From Alkalihalobacterium sp048323755 (GTDB taxonomy: Bacteria; Bacillota; Bacilli; Bacillales; Bacillaceae_F): a stretch of 49,008 nucleotides of DNA. The stretch lies in the NCBI RefSeq assembly GCF_048323755.1, contig NZ_JBLWFS010000029.1, positions 1 through 49,008 on the forward strand. Direction: 5' to 3'. Both the position numbers and the translations under genes were made by a program. Shown here one piece after another: positions 41,790-49,008 of this stretch (position 1 is the stretch's first letter; each line of letters begins with the position of its first letter). Below the pieces are notes generated by a model. It saw nothing but the letters and a program-made list of their open reading frames with translations. It was not told where the DNA came from and made no database searches.

Positions 41790-41902
41790 GGTTTATTTCC
41801 TCCAATCGGGAGGCAAGAAACACCCATGTTTATTTTACTTATCCAAGGGCCTTTTCTTGCCCCCACTCTTCTGATAGTCATTATTAACATCAATGCTTTT
41901 GA

Positions 41903-42046
41903 TTTTGTACAGAAAGTCACCTCTCTGCTTTTTACAAAAACTTCCGGCTGTGATGTTCAACCGAGGGGCATCCGCCGATCATCGATAAACCCCTTCCTCG
42001 TCAACTATTCTTCATCTCTAGAATAGTTCAGGCGCTTTAAGATAAA
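41903..42046 (-). ncRNA. glmS ribozyme / riboswitch
   Basis: The reverse strand carries AGCGCCTGAACTATTC at the cleavage site, GTTGACGAGGAAGGGGTTTA, then GCGGATGCCCC and GCAGAGAGGTGACTTTCTG, the conserved cores of the glucosamine-6-phosphate-activated ribozyme. Cleavage is expected between 42036 (A) and 42035 (G). It is about 115 nt upstream of the glmS start. Cleavage leaves a 5'-OH that triggers RNase J1 decay of the message in B. subtilis. Confidence 0.96.
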
Positions 42047-42087
42047 ATTAGTTGTCTGACCTCCTGTCTTTTTCAAAGTCAAAGATA

Positions 42088-42117
42088 ATAATACAATATG
42101 ACATTGAAAGTGGTCAA
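42088..42117 (-). promoter_or_regulatory. Sigma-A promoter of glmS
   Basis: TTGACC (42112-42117), an 18-bp spacer and TATTAT (42088-42093) on the reverse strand. Transcription would start about 45 nt before the ribozyme cleavage site. Confidence 0.65.
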
Positions 42118-42215
42118 TCTATTTCCTAAATCAAATGTAAAGATGTTAAATATTTACACAAGAATTCCACCGATTCTTTATCCATTTTCAAGTCATGTAG
42201 TATTAAAAATATGCA

Positions 42216-42240
42216 AAAGCGGCACGTCTTGTGCCGCTTT
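42216..42240. terminator. Terminator between glmM and glmS
   Basis: AAAGCGGCAC and GTGCCGCTTT, perfect 10-bp arms with a 5-nt loop, followed by TTTTGC on the reverse strand, just after the glmM stop. Confidence 0.8.
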
Positions 42241-42243
42241 CTC

Positions 42244-43590
42244 TTATTCTGATAATCCCATTTCTGCTCGAACTACATCCGCAATTTCATTTACAAAATG
42301 TTCACAAAGCTCCTCGGTTTTAGCTTCAACCATTACTCGCACTAACGGCTCTGTTCCTGATGGACGAACCAGTACTCGCCCATGACCAGCCATTTCTTCT
42401 TCAACTTTCGCAATCACTTGAGAAACTTTTTCATTTTGTTGAACAGCATCTTTATCTGTTACTCGAATATTAACAAGTACTTGTGGGTATTTTTTCATTT
42501 CTCCTGCAAGCTGAGATAACGGTTTACCCGTTGCTTTAACGATATTAACTAATTGCAGGGCAGATAGCATACCATCTCCAGTTGTAATATGGTCAAGGAA
42601 TATAATATGACCGGACTGTTCGCCCCCAAGGTTATAACCGCCTTTTCTCATCTCTTCCATAACATAGCGGTCACCTACACCGGTTTGTTTTGTTTCAACA
42701 CCAATTTCCTCAATACCTTTATAGAACCCTAAGTTACTCATAACTGTTGATACGACTGTATTATGTTTCAACCAGCCTTGCTCTTTCATATACTTTGCAC
42801 ATATAAACATAATTTGATCGCCATCTACAATATTTCCTTTTTCATCAACAGCAATTAAACGATCTGCATCCCCATCAAATGCTAAACCAAGATGCGCACC
42901 CTTATCAACAACTAAAGACGCGAGTGCTTCTGGATGTGTTGAGCCTACGCCAGCATTAATATTAATACCGTTTGGGGAAGTACCCATGGTGTAAATGTCA
43001 GCTTCTAAATCAGCAAATAGATGCGGTGCTAGAGATGATGCAGCGCCGTGGGCACAATCCAAAGCTACTCTTAAACCTGCGAAATCCTCTTGCACTGTTT
43101 GCTTTAAAAACTGAAGATATTTTTGGCCGCCTTCAAAGTAATCATTGACCTGGCCTAATTCTGAACCTACTGGTCGAGGTAACGTATCTTCTTGATCTAG
43201 GAGTGTTTCGATTTCCTGTTCTTGAGTATCTAATAATTTAAATCCATCTGGTCCAAAAAACTTAATCCCATTATCTGCGACTGGATTATGAGAGGCTGAA
43301 ATCATAATTCCCGCTTGGGCACTCAAAGCTTTTGTTAAAAATGCAACCCCTGGCGTTGAAATAACGCCTAGACGCATAACCTCTGCACCGATAGAAAGTA
43401 ATCCAGCCACGAGTGCACCTTCCAGCATTTCACCGGAAATTCGCGTGTCGCGCCCAATTAGTACTTTCGGTTTCTGTGTATTTTTAGTTAATATATACCC
43501 ACCAATACGACCTAATTTGAATGCTAACTCTGGTGTTAATTCCGTATTGGCTACACCACGCACTCCATCAGTTCCAAAATATTTACCCAT
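42244..43590 (-). CDS. glmM: Phosphoglucosamine mutase
   Basis: 448 residues. The phosphorylated serine is Ser100 in MISASHNPVADNG; the magnesium loop is DGDADR near residue 242; and RPSGTEPLVRVMVEA binds the phosphate. It converts GlcN-6-P to GlcN-1-P. The ATG at 43590, seven nt after GGAGAG, gives the MGKYFGTDG start; an earlier frame start at 43608 is not supported. The gene follows cdaR by 26 nt, and cdaA-cdaR-glmM is a widespread Bacillota operon in which GlmM can inhibit CdaA. Confidence 0.97.
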   Translation of the reverse strand: MGKYFGTDGVRGVANTELTPELAFKLGRIGGYILTKNTQKPKVLIGRDTRISGEMLEGALVAGLLSIGAEVMRLGVISTPGVAFLTKALSAQAGIMISASHNPVADNGIKFFGPDGFKLLDTQEQEIETLLDQEDTLPRPVGSELGQVNDYFEGGQKYLQFLKQTVQEDFAGLRVALDCAHGAASSLAPHLFADLEADIYTMGTSPNGININAGVGSTHPEALASLVVDKGAHLGLAFDGDADRLIAVDEKGNIVDGDQIMFICAKYMKEQGWLKHNTVVSTVMSNLGFYKGIEEIGVETKQTGVGDRYVMEEMRKGGYNLGGEQSGHIIFLDHITTGDGMLSALQLVNIVKATGKPLSQLAGEMKKYPQVLVNIRVTDKDAVQQNEKVSQVIAKVEEEMAGHGRVLVRPSGTEPLVRVMVEAKTEELCEHFVNEIADVVRAEMGLSE

Positions 43591-43616
43591 CAATAATCTC
43601 TCCTTCAATAAATCCC

Positions 43617-44867
43617 TTATTGATCTTCTTGTTCATTTTCCTCGACTATGATTAACGCTTTTTCAGTTGCTGTTAAAAATAACAAGTTTTGTGGTCCGAC
43701 TACTTGTAAATCGACTTCATGTTCTCCTGGAGAAAGTTGATTTATATCAACAAATACTTGTATATCTCCTCTACTTACTTTATCTAAAAGGACACGCGAG
43801 CCTTTTAGAATCACATCAGTAACTTGATTTTCAGGAGTAATAACTTCAGCTGTATATCCTTCAGCCATCCCAGTAATCTCGATTGGTATTTCTTCTAAGA
43901 TTAATGTTTCTTCTATGCTTAATTCAATGGTTACATTAATGATCTCAGGATCTACCTTCTCTACTCCTCGGGGCTTTGGCACATTTAATTGAATAGTTTG
44001 GCTTTGTGTAATCTCACTTAAGTCTAAATTAATCCCTTCAATTAAGGAAATGTTGTTTAGAACATCTTGTGGTCCGAAAATTGTAACGACTTTTGGATCT
44101 ACAGTCAACGAATTTATACTTAAACCTTCAGGAAGTTCCCCTTGTTTAGATACCTTTATCGGAACTTCTTTAAAGGGACTTGTAATCGGAATGCGAACAT
44201 CAACAACAGAAGGTTCAACATCAAGATGTAGTTCATTCCCAAAGTGATCATAAAGCTTTACAGGGCCACTTTTTTCAAACGTTTCATCTGCCCCTTTTAC
44301 ATCAATATATACTTTAGCAATAGCAACTTGGTCAATAAACTCTTCAGCTGCAGTAACTTCAACGTTAACTGGTGTTACAATTGGTGTGCCAATGGAGTAC
44401 CCTTCTTCCACTTCGTCTCTATTCACTAATTCGACTTCTACTGGTAAGGAGACGGTTTTCTTTTCTTGTAGTACAACCCGTACAAACTTCGGAACGATTG
44501 AAACCGTAACATCATTTGGAAAACCTCGATGTTCAACGCTAACATTATGCACACCGGCCTCTAAGTCGGTTAAATCAACAAACACCTCATACGAAGGTCG
44601 AGTAAACTGAAAAAGTGTAATTGAACTTTGTGGTCCTTTTAAATTGACTTGAACACTTTCTGCCATCTCAGTCACCGCAAATCGTTCTGTATCATAAATA
44701 GCTGTAACGTCAACTTCCTCAAGTGTGTATGTACCAGGACTAACAGGAGGCAAGACCCCTGCTGGTTGATTGTAAATATTATCGTAATTGACCATCATAA
44801 AAAGCATTAGGGCGATGAAGAATGATATTATTTTTACAAACCAAGGACTATTTATAAACTTATCCAT
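43617..44867 (-). CDS. cdaR: CdaR, YbbR-domain regulator of CdaA
   Basis: 416 residues. An N-terminal membrane anchor (WFVKIISFFIALMLFMMVNYD, about 9-28) is followed by four YbbR repeats outside the membrane (motifs like FPNDVTVSIVPKFVRVVL and PEGLSINSLTVDPKVVTIFGP). CdaR modulates the diadenylate cyclase. ATG at 44867 follows GGGGAGG and overlaps the end of cdaA by 8 nt; the longer frame to 44918 lies inside cdaA. Last residues are acidic. Confidence 0.94.
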   Translation of the reverse strand: MDKFINSPWFVKIISFFIALMLFMMVNYDNIYNQPAGVLPPVSPGTYTLEEVDVTAIYDTERFAVTEMAESVQVNLKGPQSSITLFQFTRPSYEVFVDLTDLEAGVHNVSVEHRGFPNDVTVSIVPKFVRVVLQEKKTVSLPVEVELVNRDEVEEGYSIGTPIVTPVNVEVTAAEEFIDQVAIAKVYIDVKGADETFEKSGPVKLYDHFGNELHLDVEPSVVDVRIPITSPFKEVPIKVSKQGELPEGLSINSLTVDPKVVTIFGPQDVLNNISLIEGINLDLSEITQSQTIQLNVPKPRGVEKVDPEIINVTIELSIEETLILEEIPIEITGMAEGYTAEVITPENQVTDVILKGSRVLLDKVSRGDIQVFVDINQLSPGEHEVDLQVVGPQNLLFLTATEKALIIVEENEQEDQ

Positions 44868-45684
44868 TTTTCTTACCTCCCCATTGCCAGCGAGAGGCCG
44901 AAGTTGATTTCGTTTCAATAATTAATTCTTTTTCTAATAGGTGTCGTAACTGTTCTTCATTTAAATCTCGGTGCAATTCTCCATTTTTCGTTAGAGACAC
45001 ATTCCCCGTTTCTTCTGATACCACAATCGTGATACTATCTGTAACTTCACTAATTCCAAGTGCCGCGCGATGTCGTGTACCTAATTCCTTTGATATAAAT
45101 GGATTTTCAGATAAAGGTAGATAACACCCTGCAGCTAAAATCGCATTTTCTTTAATAATTACTGCGCCATCATGTAAAGGAGTGTTAGGGATGAATACAT
45201 TAATTAATAACTCTGAAGTCAATTTAGCATGCATGCCAATTCCAGTTTCCACATAGTCGTTCATTCCCGTTTCTCTTTCGACTGAGATCAGAGCACCGAT
45301 ACGACGCTTAGCCATATAACTTGCAGCTTTTAAAATAGCTTCAATTGACTTTGTGGCTAACTCTTCTTGTGGAGCATTCGTTCTTGAAAAAAATCGTCCT
45401 CTCCCTAACTGCTCTAGTGCTCTTCTCAATTCCGGCTGGAATATAATAATAATGGCTAGCAAACCGTAAGTCACCGTTTGTGTCATCAGCCAATGAAGCG
45501 TATGTAAGCCGAGAATATTACTTAGGAACCAAACAGCCAAGATCACTGTGATTCCCTTTAATAACTGAACAGCTCTCGTCCCTCGAATAACCATAATAAG
45601 CTTATAAATAACATAGGTGACCAATAATATATCAACGATACTGCCTAAATGTCTAAGAAATTGAATTTCACCGTCAGGAAACAT
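44860..45684 (-). CDS. cdaA: CdaA, membrane-bound diadenylate cyclase
   Basis: 274 residues. Three N-terminal membrane helices (about 15-85) are followed by the DAC domain with DGA at 172-174 and RHR at 204-206, both needed to make c-di-AMP. c-di-AMP controls potassium and osmolyte uptake and is essential in many Bacillota. The frame opens with TTG at 45699, but that codon holds the Shine-Dalgarno sequence, so the ATG at 45684 (GGAGG eight nt upstream) is the start. Overlap with cdaR suggests coupling. Confidence 0.95.
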   Translation of the reverse strand: MFPDGEIQFLRHLGSIVDILLVTYVIYKLIMVIRGTRAVQLLKGITVILAVWFLSNILGLHTLHWLMTQTVTYGLLAIIIIFQPELRRALEQLGRGRFFSRTNAPQEELATKSIEAILKAASYMAKRRIGALISVERETGMNDYVETGIGMHAKLTSELLINVFIPNTPLHDGAVIIKENAILAAGCYLPLSENPFISKELGTRHRAALGISEVTDSITIVVSEETGNVSLTKNGELHRDLNEEQLRHLLEKELIIETKSTSASRWQWGGKKNG

Positions 45685-45740
45685 GCTTGTATCCTCCAAA
45701 CATTAGTAAAACGTAACTATGCTATATAAGTAGCCTTTTC

Positions 45741-45767
45741 ATTATATCACAAAGAAATACCTTTCAA
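45741..45767 (-). promoter_or_regulatory. Possible sigma-A promoter of cdaA-cdaR-glmM
   Basis: TTGAAA (45762-45767), a short 15-bp spacer and a perfect TATAAT (45741-45746) on the reverse strand, in the 127-bp gap after rsiW. Confidence 0.5.
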
Positions 45768-45811
45768 ATTTATAGTTTTATATTAAAACTATAACACTTT
45801 CTATAAATTCC

Positions 45812-46453
45812 TTAGTTCTCTGTTTCTCCATCAAAAACATTAATTACTTCTAACAAAAACTCTTTTATATGATACCAAGTCCAATCTAACACTTGATTAA
45901 TTTCCTTGATTTCCCCACTTACAGAACCAGCAGACGCTAAATATTGTTCACTATTAATAAGCAATATACTGCCATTTACCTCACCTGCTACTTCAAGCTT
46001 TCCATTACGAATCGTTAAGTCGCCTTCAACCACTTCACCTTCTGGTACAACGACTGTCCCGGTTTCTTTGTCAATTTGAAAATTCCCGGCACCAGAAACC
46101 ATGAGTTGTCCTTCTTGAAGATTCCAAATAGAAACAATACTCGACGACATAAAGACTAAGAATAGAGCAGCCGCCACTAAAAAAGGGTGCCGTCTGATCC
46201 ATCTCTTCCAAACCCGTGATGTCGCCTTTTTATTTTCTGGTAAATGCTTTAAAACATTAGCTGTAAAATCATTCGGTGCAGAAATATGTGAAGAACTCTG
46301 GACAAATGCAATGGTACGTTTTAGTTCATTATAATGTTCATTACAAACTTCACACTTGTTTATATGTTCATATAGTTCAGCTCGTTCTTTTTCAGAAGCT
46401 TCACCATCGAAGTACTTATGCATTAAAAGTACATATTGGCGCTCACAAGCCAT
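45812..46453 (-). CDS. rsiW: RsiW, anti-sigma-W factor
   Basis: 213 residues. The N-terminal zinc anti-sigma domain has His30, Cys34 and Cys37 (HINKCEVC). One membrane helix lies at about 90-110 and the rest is external. In B. subtilis RsiW is cut by PrsW and then RasP to release SigW. It follows sigW by 13 nt. Confidence 0.94.
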   Translation of the reverse strand: MACERQYVLLMHKYFDGEASEKERAELYEHINKCEVCNEHYNELKRTIAFVQSSSHISAPNDFTANVLKHLPENKKATSRVWKRWIRRHPFLVAAALFLVFMSSSIVSIWNLQEGQLMVSGAGNFQIDKETGTVVVPEGEVVEGDLTIRNGKLEVAGEVNGSILLINSEQYLASAGSVSGEIKEINQVLDWTWYHIKEFLLEVINVFDGETEN

Positions 46454-46466
46454 CCTAAATCCCCCT

Positions 46467-47030
46467 TTATTTATTTCGCATTCTCTTTCTTAATGCTTCT
46501 CTCCCTCTATGTATACGTGTCTTTACCGTTGAAACAGGTAAATCTAAGATGTCACTAATTTCTTTTAGGGAAAGGTCTTCGATGTATTTGAGTATGATCG
46601 CCGAACGATACTTCGGAGGAAGGTGATTAATCTCATCCTGAATCCACTCTTGCATTTCTATCGTTACCACTTGCTCCTCTGGTAGATCTTGATCTGCAGC
46701 AATTTGTGATTGGACCGTTAATCCCTCACTACCAGAAATAGGATCACTTAAAAAATAGTCTGGTTTTTTCTTTCGTAAACGGTCAATTGAAAGATTGGTC
46801 GTAATTCTAAAGAGCCATGTCGAGAATTTTCGCGATGAGTCATAGCTTTCAATATTCGTGTATGCACGTAGAAAAGCTTCTTGTGCGATATCTTGTGCTT
46901 CATGCACGTTCCCTACCATTCGATAGGAAAGTTGATATACTCTATCTTTAAATAATTCTACTAATTCTCCAAATGCCTGTTGATCCCCTTTTTTAACTTC
47001 TTTGATTAGTTGTTGTATAATTCTATCCAT
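46467..47030 (-). CDS. sigW: ECF sigma factor SigW
   Basis: 187 residues, the SigW length. Region 2 (LVELFKDRVYQLSYRMVGNVHEAQDIAQEAFLRAY) and region 4 (LSLKEISDILDLPVSTVKTRIHRGREALR) match SigW, which answers antibiotics, alkaline shock and envelope damage. It is first in the sigW-rsiW operon, next to an rRNA/tRNA region as in B. subtilis, and has a perfect autoregulatory promoter. Confidence 0.96.
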   Translation of the reverse strand: MDRIIQQLIKEVKKGDQQAFGELVELFKDRVYQLSYRMVGNVHEAQDIAQEAFLRAYTNIESYDSSRKFSTWLFRITTNLSIDRLRKKKPDYFLSDPISGSEGLTVQSQIAADQDLPEEQVVTIEMQEWIQDEINHLPPKYRSAIILKYIEDLSLKEISDILDLPVSTVKTRIHRGREALRKRMRNK

Positions 47031-47066
47031 TTCTATTCCCTCCGCTTAGAGTGCGGTTAGTTTATT

Positions 47067-47092
47067 TACGAACCACATAAGAAAAAGTTTCA
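47067..47092 (-). promoter_or_regulatory. Autoregulatory sigma-W promoter
   Basis: TGAAAC (47087-47092), 16 bp and CGTA (47067-47070) on the reverse strand, an exact sigma-W promoter 37 bp before the sigW start. Confidence 0.93.
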
Positions 47093-47191
47093 CGTTATTA
47101 AAACTTTTTCTTAAAATATACTACCTATTTTACCATTTTTATTTGGGAATAGAAGGAAATATAGAATAATAGTTTATTAAAAACAAAAAAT

Positions 47192-47212
47192 CCTTAGATA
47201 TGATATCTAAGG
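47192..47212 (-). terminator. Terminator of the right tRNA cluster
   Basis: CCTTAGATA / TATCTAAGG, perfect 9-bp arms with a 3-nt loop, followed by ATTTTTTG on the reverse strand, after tRNA-Ala. Confidence 0.85.
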
Positions 47213-47227
47213 TTACAGTTATAGCTT

Positions 47228-47303
47228 TGGTGGAGCCTAGCGGGATCGAACCGCTGACCTCCTGCGTGCAAGGCAGGCGCTCTCCCAGCTGAGCTAAGGC
47301 CCC
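47228..47303 (-). tRNA. tRNA-Ala(TGC)
   Basis: A 76-nt cloverleaf with anticodon TGC and encoded CCA; a G-T pair sits in the acceptor stem. It is the last tRNA of the right cluster. Confidence 0.95.
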
Positions 47304-47307
47304 ATAT

Positions 47308-47381
47308 TGGAGCGGGTGATGAGAATCGAACTCACGACATCAGCTTGGAAGGCTGAGGTTTTACCATTAAACTACACCCGC
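47308..47381 (-). tRNA. tRNA-Gly(TCC)
   Basis: A 74-nt cloverleaf with anticodon TCC and encoded CCA. In the T arm it differs from the left copy by one compensated pair. Confidence 0.96.
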
Positions 47382-47407
47382 AGGTTATTCACTTTACTTC
47401 TGCAAAA

Positions 47408-47483
47408 TGGTGAGCCATGAAGGACTCGAACCTTCGACCCTCTGATTAAAAGTCAGATGCTCTACCAACTGAGCTAATGGCTC
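47408..47483 (-). tRNA. tRNA-Lys(TTT)
   Basis: A 76-nt cloverleaf with anticodon TTT and encoded CCA. Confidence 0.96.
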
Positions 47484-47486
47484 GAA

Positions 47487-47561
47487 TGGCTGGGCTAGCA
47501 GGATTCGAACCTGCGCATGGCGGAGTCAAAGTCCGGTGCCTTACCGCTTGGCTATAGCCCA
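47487..47561 (-). tRNA. tRNA-Gln(TTG)
   Basis: A 75-nt cloverleaf with anticodon TTG in loop CTTTGAC and encoded CCA. The outermost pair of the anticodon stem appears to be a C-C mismatch. Confidence 0.93.
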
Positions 47562-47572
47562 TCCTAATCAAA

Positions 47573-47657
47573 TGGTGGAGGGGGACGGATTCGAACCGCC
47601 GAACCCTCAGGGAGCGGATTTACAGTCCGCCGCGTTTAGCCACTTCGCTACCCCTCC
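47573..47657 (-). tRNA. tRNA-Tyr(GTA)
   Basis: An 85-nt class II tRNA with a long variable arm, anticodon GTA and encoded CCA. Confidence 0.96.
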
Positions 47658-47680
47658 AGCTAAACTTATAAGGTTGTAAA

Positions 47681-47756
<76 letters not shown>

Positions 47757-47760
47757 ATAA

Positions 47761-47836
47761 TGGTGGAGGATGACGGGCTCGAACCGCCGACCCCCTGCTT
47801 GTAAGGCAGGTGCTCTCCCAGCTGAGCTAATCCTCC
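47761..47836 (-). tRNA. tRNA-Val(TAC)
   Basis: A 76-nt cloverleaf with anticodon TAC and encoded CCA, a copy of 1116-1191. Confidence 0.96.
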
Positions 47837-47842
47837 ATTAAG

Positions 47843-47949
47843 ATTTTGATAAGCTACGAATTTCTTCGTCAGTTTTGCCCTTCCGGTACTCACGTATTTA
47901 GATACGATCCGTTCCCTCAGGACTTCACTTCCTCGACCTTCTTGCTTCT
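47843..47949. repeat. rrn-spacer repeat, copy 1 (between tRNA-Val and tRNA-Glu)
   Basis: 107 bp nearly identical to 48588-48693 in the 23S-5S spacer, with about five or six differences. It contains TGAGTACCGGAAGGGCAAAA on the reverse strand. It sits inside a tRNA array, where gaps are otherwise mostly under 30 bp. Confidence 0.85.
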
Positions 47950-47965
47950 AAAAACCTTTTAAAAT

Positions 47966-48040
47966 TGGTGACCCGTACGGGATTCGAACCCGTGTTACCG
48001 CCGTGAAAGGGCGGTGTCTTAACCGCTTGACCAACGGGCC
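47966..48040 (-). tRNA. tRNA-Glu(TTC)
   Basis: A 75-nt cloverleaf with anticodon TTC and encoded CCA. It is the first tRNA of the right cluster, a copy of 1223-1297. Confidence 0.96.
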
Positions 48041-48070
48041 ATAAATGACTCATTCATACTGACAAAAAGT

Positions 48071-48100
48071 ATTATAACAAAATCATTCTATTATATGCAA
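48071..48100 (-). promoter_or_regulatory. Putative promoter of the right tRNA cluster
   Basis: TTGCAT (48095-48100), an 18-bp spacer and TATAAT (48071-48076) on the reverse strand, about 30 bp before tRNA-Glu. Together with the terminator at 48245 it makes the eight-tRNA array a separate unit. Confidence 0.6.
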
Positions 48101-48244
48101 CCCTTTTTTTATACTTTTTCATATTTGCCACAAGTAATTTTTCCCGTAATAAAACCAAGGTCTAACCAAAGAAGTGCATTCATACTTGGAACTAAATAAA
48201 TCTCTCGAATTCCATACTACATTGCAAACTGTTACATAACAAAA

Positions 48245-48265
48245 AACTTTCCATTTCGGAAAGTT
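48245..48265 (-). terminator. Terminator of the right rRNA operon
   Basis: AACTTTCC / GGAAAGTT arms with a 5-nt loop, followed by TTTTTTG on the reverse strand, after tRNA-Thr(GGT). Confidence 0.8.
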
Positions 48266-48288
48266 ACCATCTTACTAGATATGTACGC

Positions 48289-48365
<77 letters not shown>

Positions 48366-48369
48366 AAAG

Positions 48370-48445
48370 TGGCTCCACAGGCAGGACTCGAACCTGCGAC
48401 CGATCGGTTAACAGCCGATTGCTCTACCAACTGAGCTACTGTGGA
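48370..48445 (-). tRNA. tRNA-Asn(GTT)
   Basis: A 76-nt cloverleaf with anticodon GTT and encoded CCA, a copy of 1399-1474. It directly follows the 5S gene. Confidence 0.96.
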
Positions 48446-48463
48446 ACGAGGAATAAAAAAAAG

Positions 48464-48579
<116 letters not shown>

Positions 48580-48587
48580 CTTTACGA

Positions 48588-48693
48588 ATTTTGATAAGCT
48601 TAGAATTTCTTCGTCAGTTTTGCCCTTCCGGTACTCACGTATTTAGATACGATCCGTTCCTCAGGACTTCACTTCCTTGAACTTCTTGCTTCT
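48588..48693. repeat. rrn-spacer repeat, copy 2 (23S-5S spacer)
   Basis: 106 bp, about 95% identical to 47843-47949. It lies just before the 5S gene, in the 300-bp spacer after 23S. The rest of the spacer (about 48694-48884) has no gene. Confidence 0.85.
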
Positions 48694-48884
48694 GAAAATC
48701 CTTATTTAGTTGAGAGTGGTTCTCTCAAAACTGGATAATGGCTAGATGAATTCAACGCTTTATTATTGTCTAGCTTCAATGCCTAGATTTTTGGGTCGTT
48801 TCACTTCTTCAGTTGAAGTTACCACTTCGCCTTCTGAAGCGCAAGCGCCTGCAAATCTGAACAAGGCATTTCCGCCTTTCATAT

Positions 48885-49008
48885 TTGGATAAGTCCTCGA
48901 CCGATTAGTATCTCTCAGCTCCACGTGTCGCCACGCTTCCACCCGAGACCTATCAACCTCATCATCTCTAAGGGGTCTTACTTACTTAACGTAATGGGAA
49001 ATCTCATC
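48885..49008 (-). rRNA. 23S ribosomal RNA, 3' part only
   Basis: The reverse strand reads GGTCTCGGGTGGAAGCGTGG and GAGAGATACTAATCGGTCGA and then GGACTTATCC, the end of Bacillus 23S rRNA. The gene runs off the right edge. The mature 3' end is an estimate. Confidence 0.95.

Noticed and set aside
41826..42026. 66-codon plus-strand frame
   Set aside because: It is the antisense of the glmS ribozyme region.

Overview
The window is a chromosomal segment of an endospore-forming, low-GC Gram-positive bacterium of the family Bacillaceae. Three things point there. There are sporulation genes (cmpA, a GerA-type germinant receptor operon, an alpha/beta-type SASP). The complete sigma-B module rsbR-S-T-U-V-W-sigB-rsbX is present. 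The stretch cmpA / ydcK / tex / sigB operon / ndoA / alr / ydcC / acpS / ydcA keeps the Bacillus subtilis gene order. The repeats and the acidic lipoproteins suggest an alkaliphilic or halotolerant Bacillus relative, but that is only an impression.

Layout. Almost everything is on the minus strand, so transcription runs from right to left. The segment lies between two rRNA operons of the same orientation. The right end holds the 3' end of a 23S gene, a 5S gene, tRNA-Asn/Thr, a terminator, then a separately promoted cluster of eight tRNAs (Glu to Ala). The left end holds eleven tRNAs (Asn to Ile) that read directly into the 5' end of a 16S gene. In between, from right to left: sigW-rsiW; cdaA-cdaR-glmM; the glmS ribozyme and glmS; a SASP gene; dinB-family and metallo-beta-lactamase-fold genes; a YVTN beta-propeller gene; a Gfo/Idh/MocA oxidoreductase gene; prfC; several small or accessory genes; sigX-rsiX; a YitT-type membrane protein; a CsoR/CstR-type regulator; the gerABC operon; fbpC and fbpAB iron-uptake genes; a group II intron; a Fur-box-controlled DUF2325 pair; ydcA/acpS/ydcC/alr/ndoAI-ndoA; the sigma-B operon; tex; cmpA; ydcK.

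How it works together. Three alternative sigma factors (B, W, X) sit here with their regulators. Each has a recognisable promoter: GTTTAA-N13-TGGTAA at the end of rsbU for sigma-B, TGTAAC-N16-CGTC for sigX, TGAAAC-N16-CGTA for sigW. The cdaA-cdaR-glmM-glmS block links c-di-AMP signalling to amino-sugar synthesis for the cell wall. Iron genes form a local Fur regulon: fbpA and the DUF2325 gene share one promoter design, a Fur box inside the spacer of a sigma-A promoter, and fbpC has its own Fur box.

Most worth a second look: (1) the Fur-regulated DUF2325 / 164-residue unknown pair; (2) a group II intron inserted exactly after the T-run of a terminator; (3) several intergenic repeats (51-bp tandem hairpins, a 142-bp element with inverted ends, two GAAAAGCGG-headed copies, a duplicated 107-bp rrn spacer block); (4) short genes and gene fragments in gaps (cmpA, a 32-residue membrane peptide beside sigX, three decayed frames); (5) many starts that ribosome-binding sites move downstream, often to TTG or GTG. 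All family assignments come from reading motifs and remembered homologues; no search was run.
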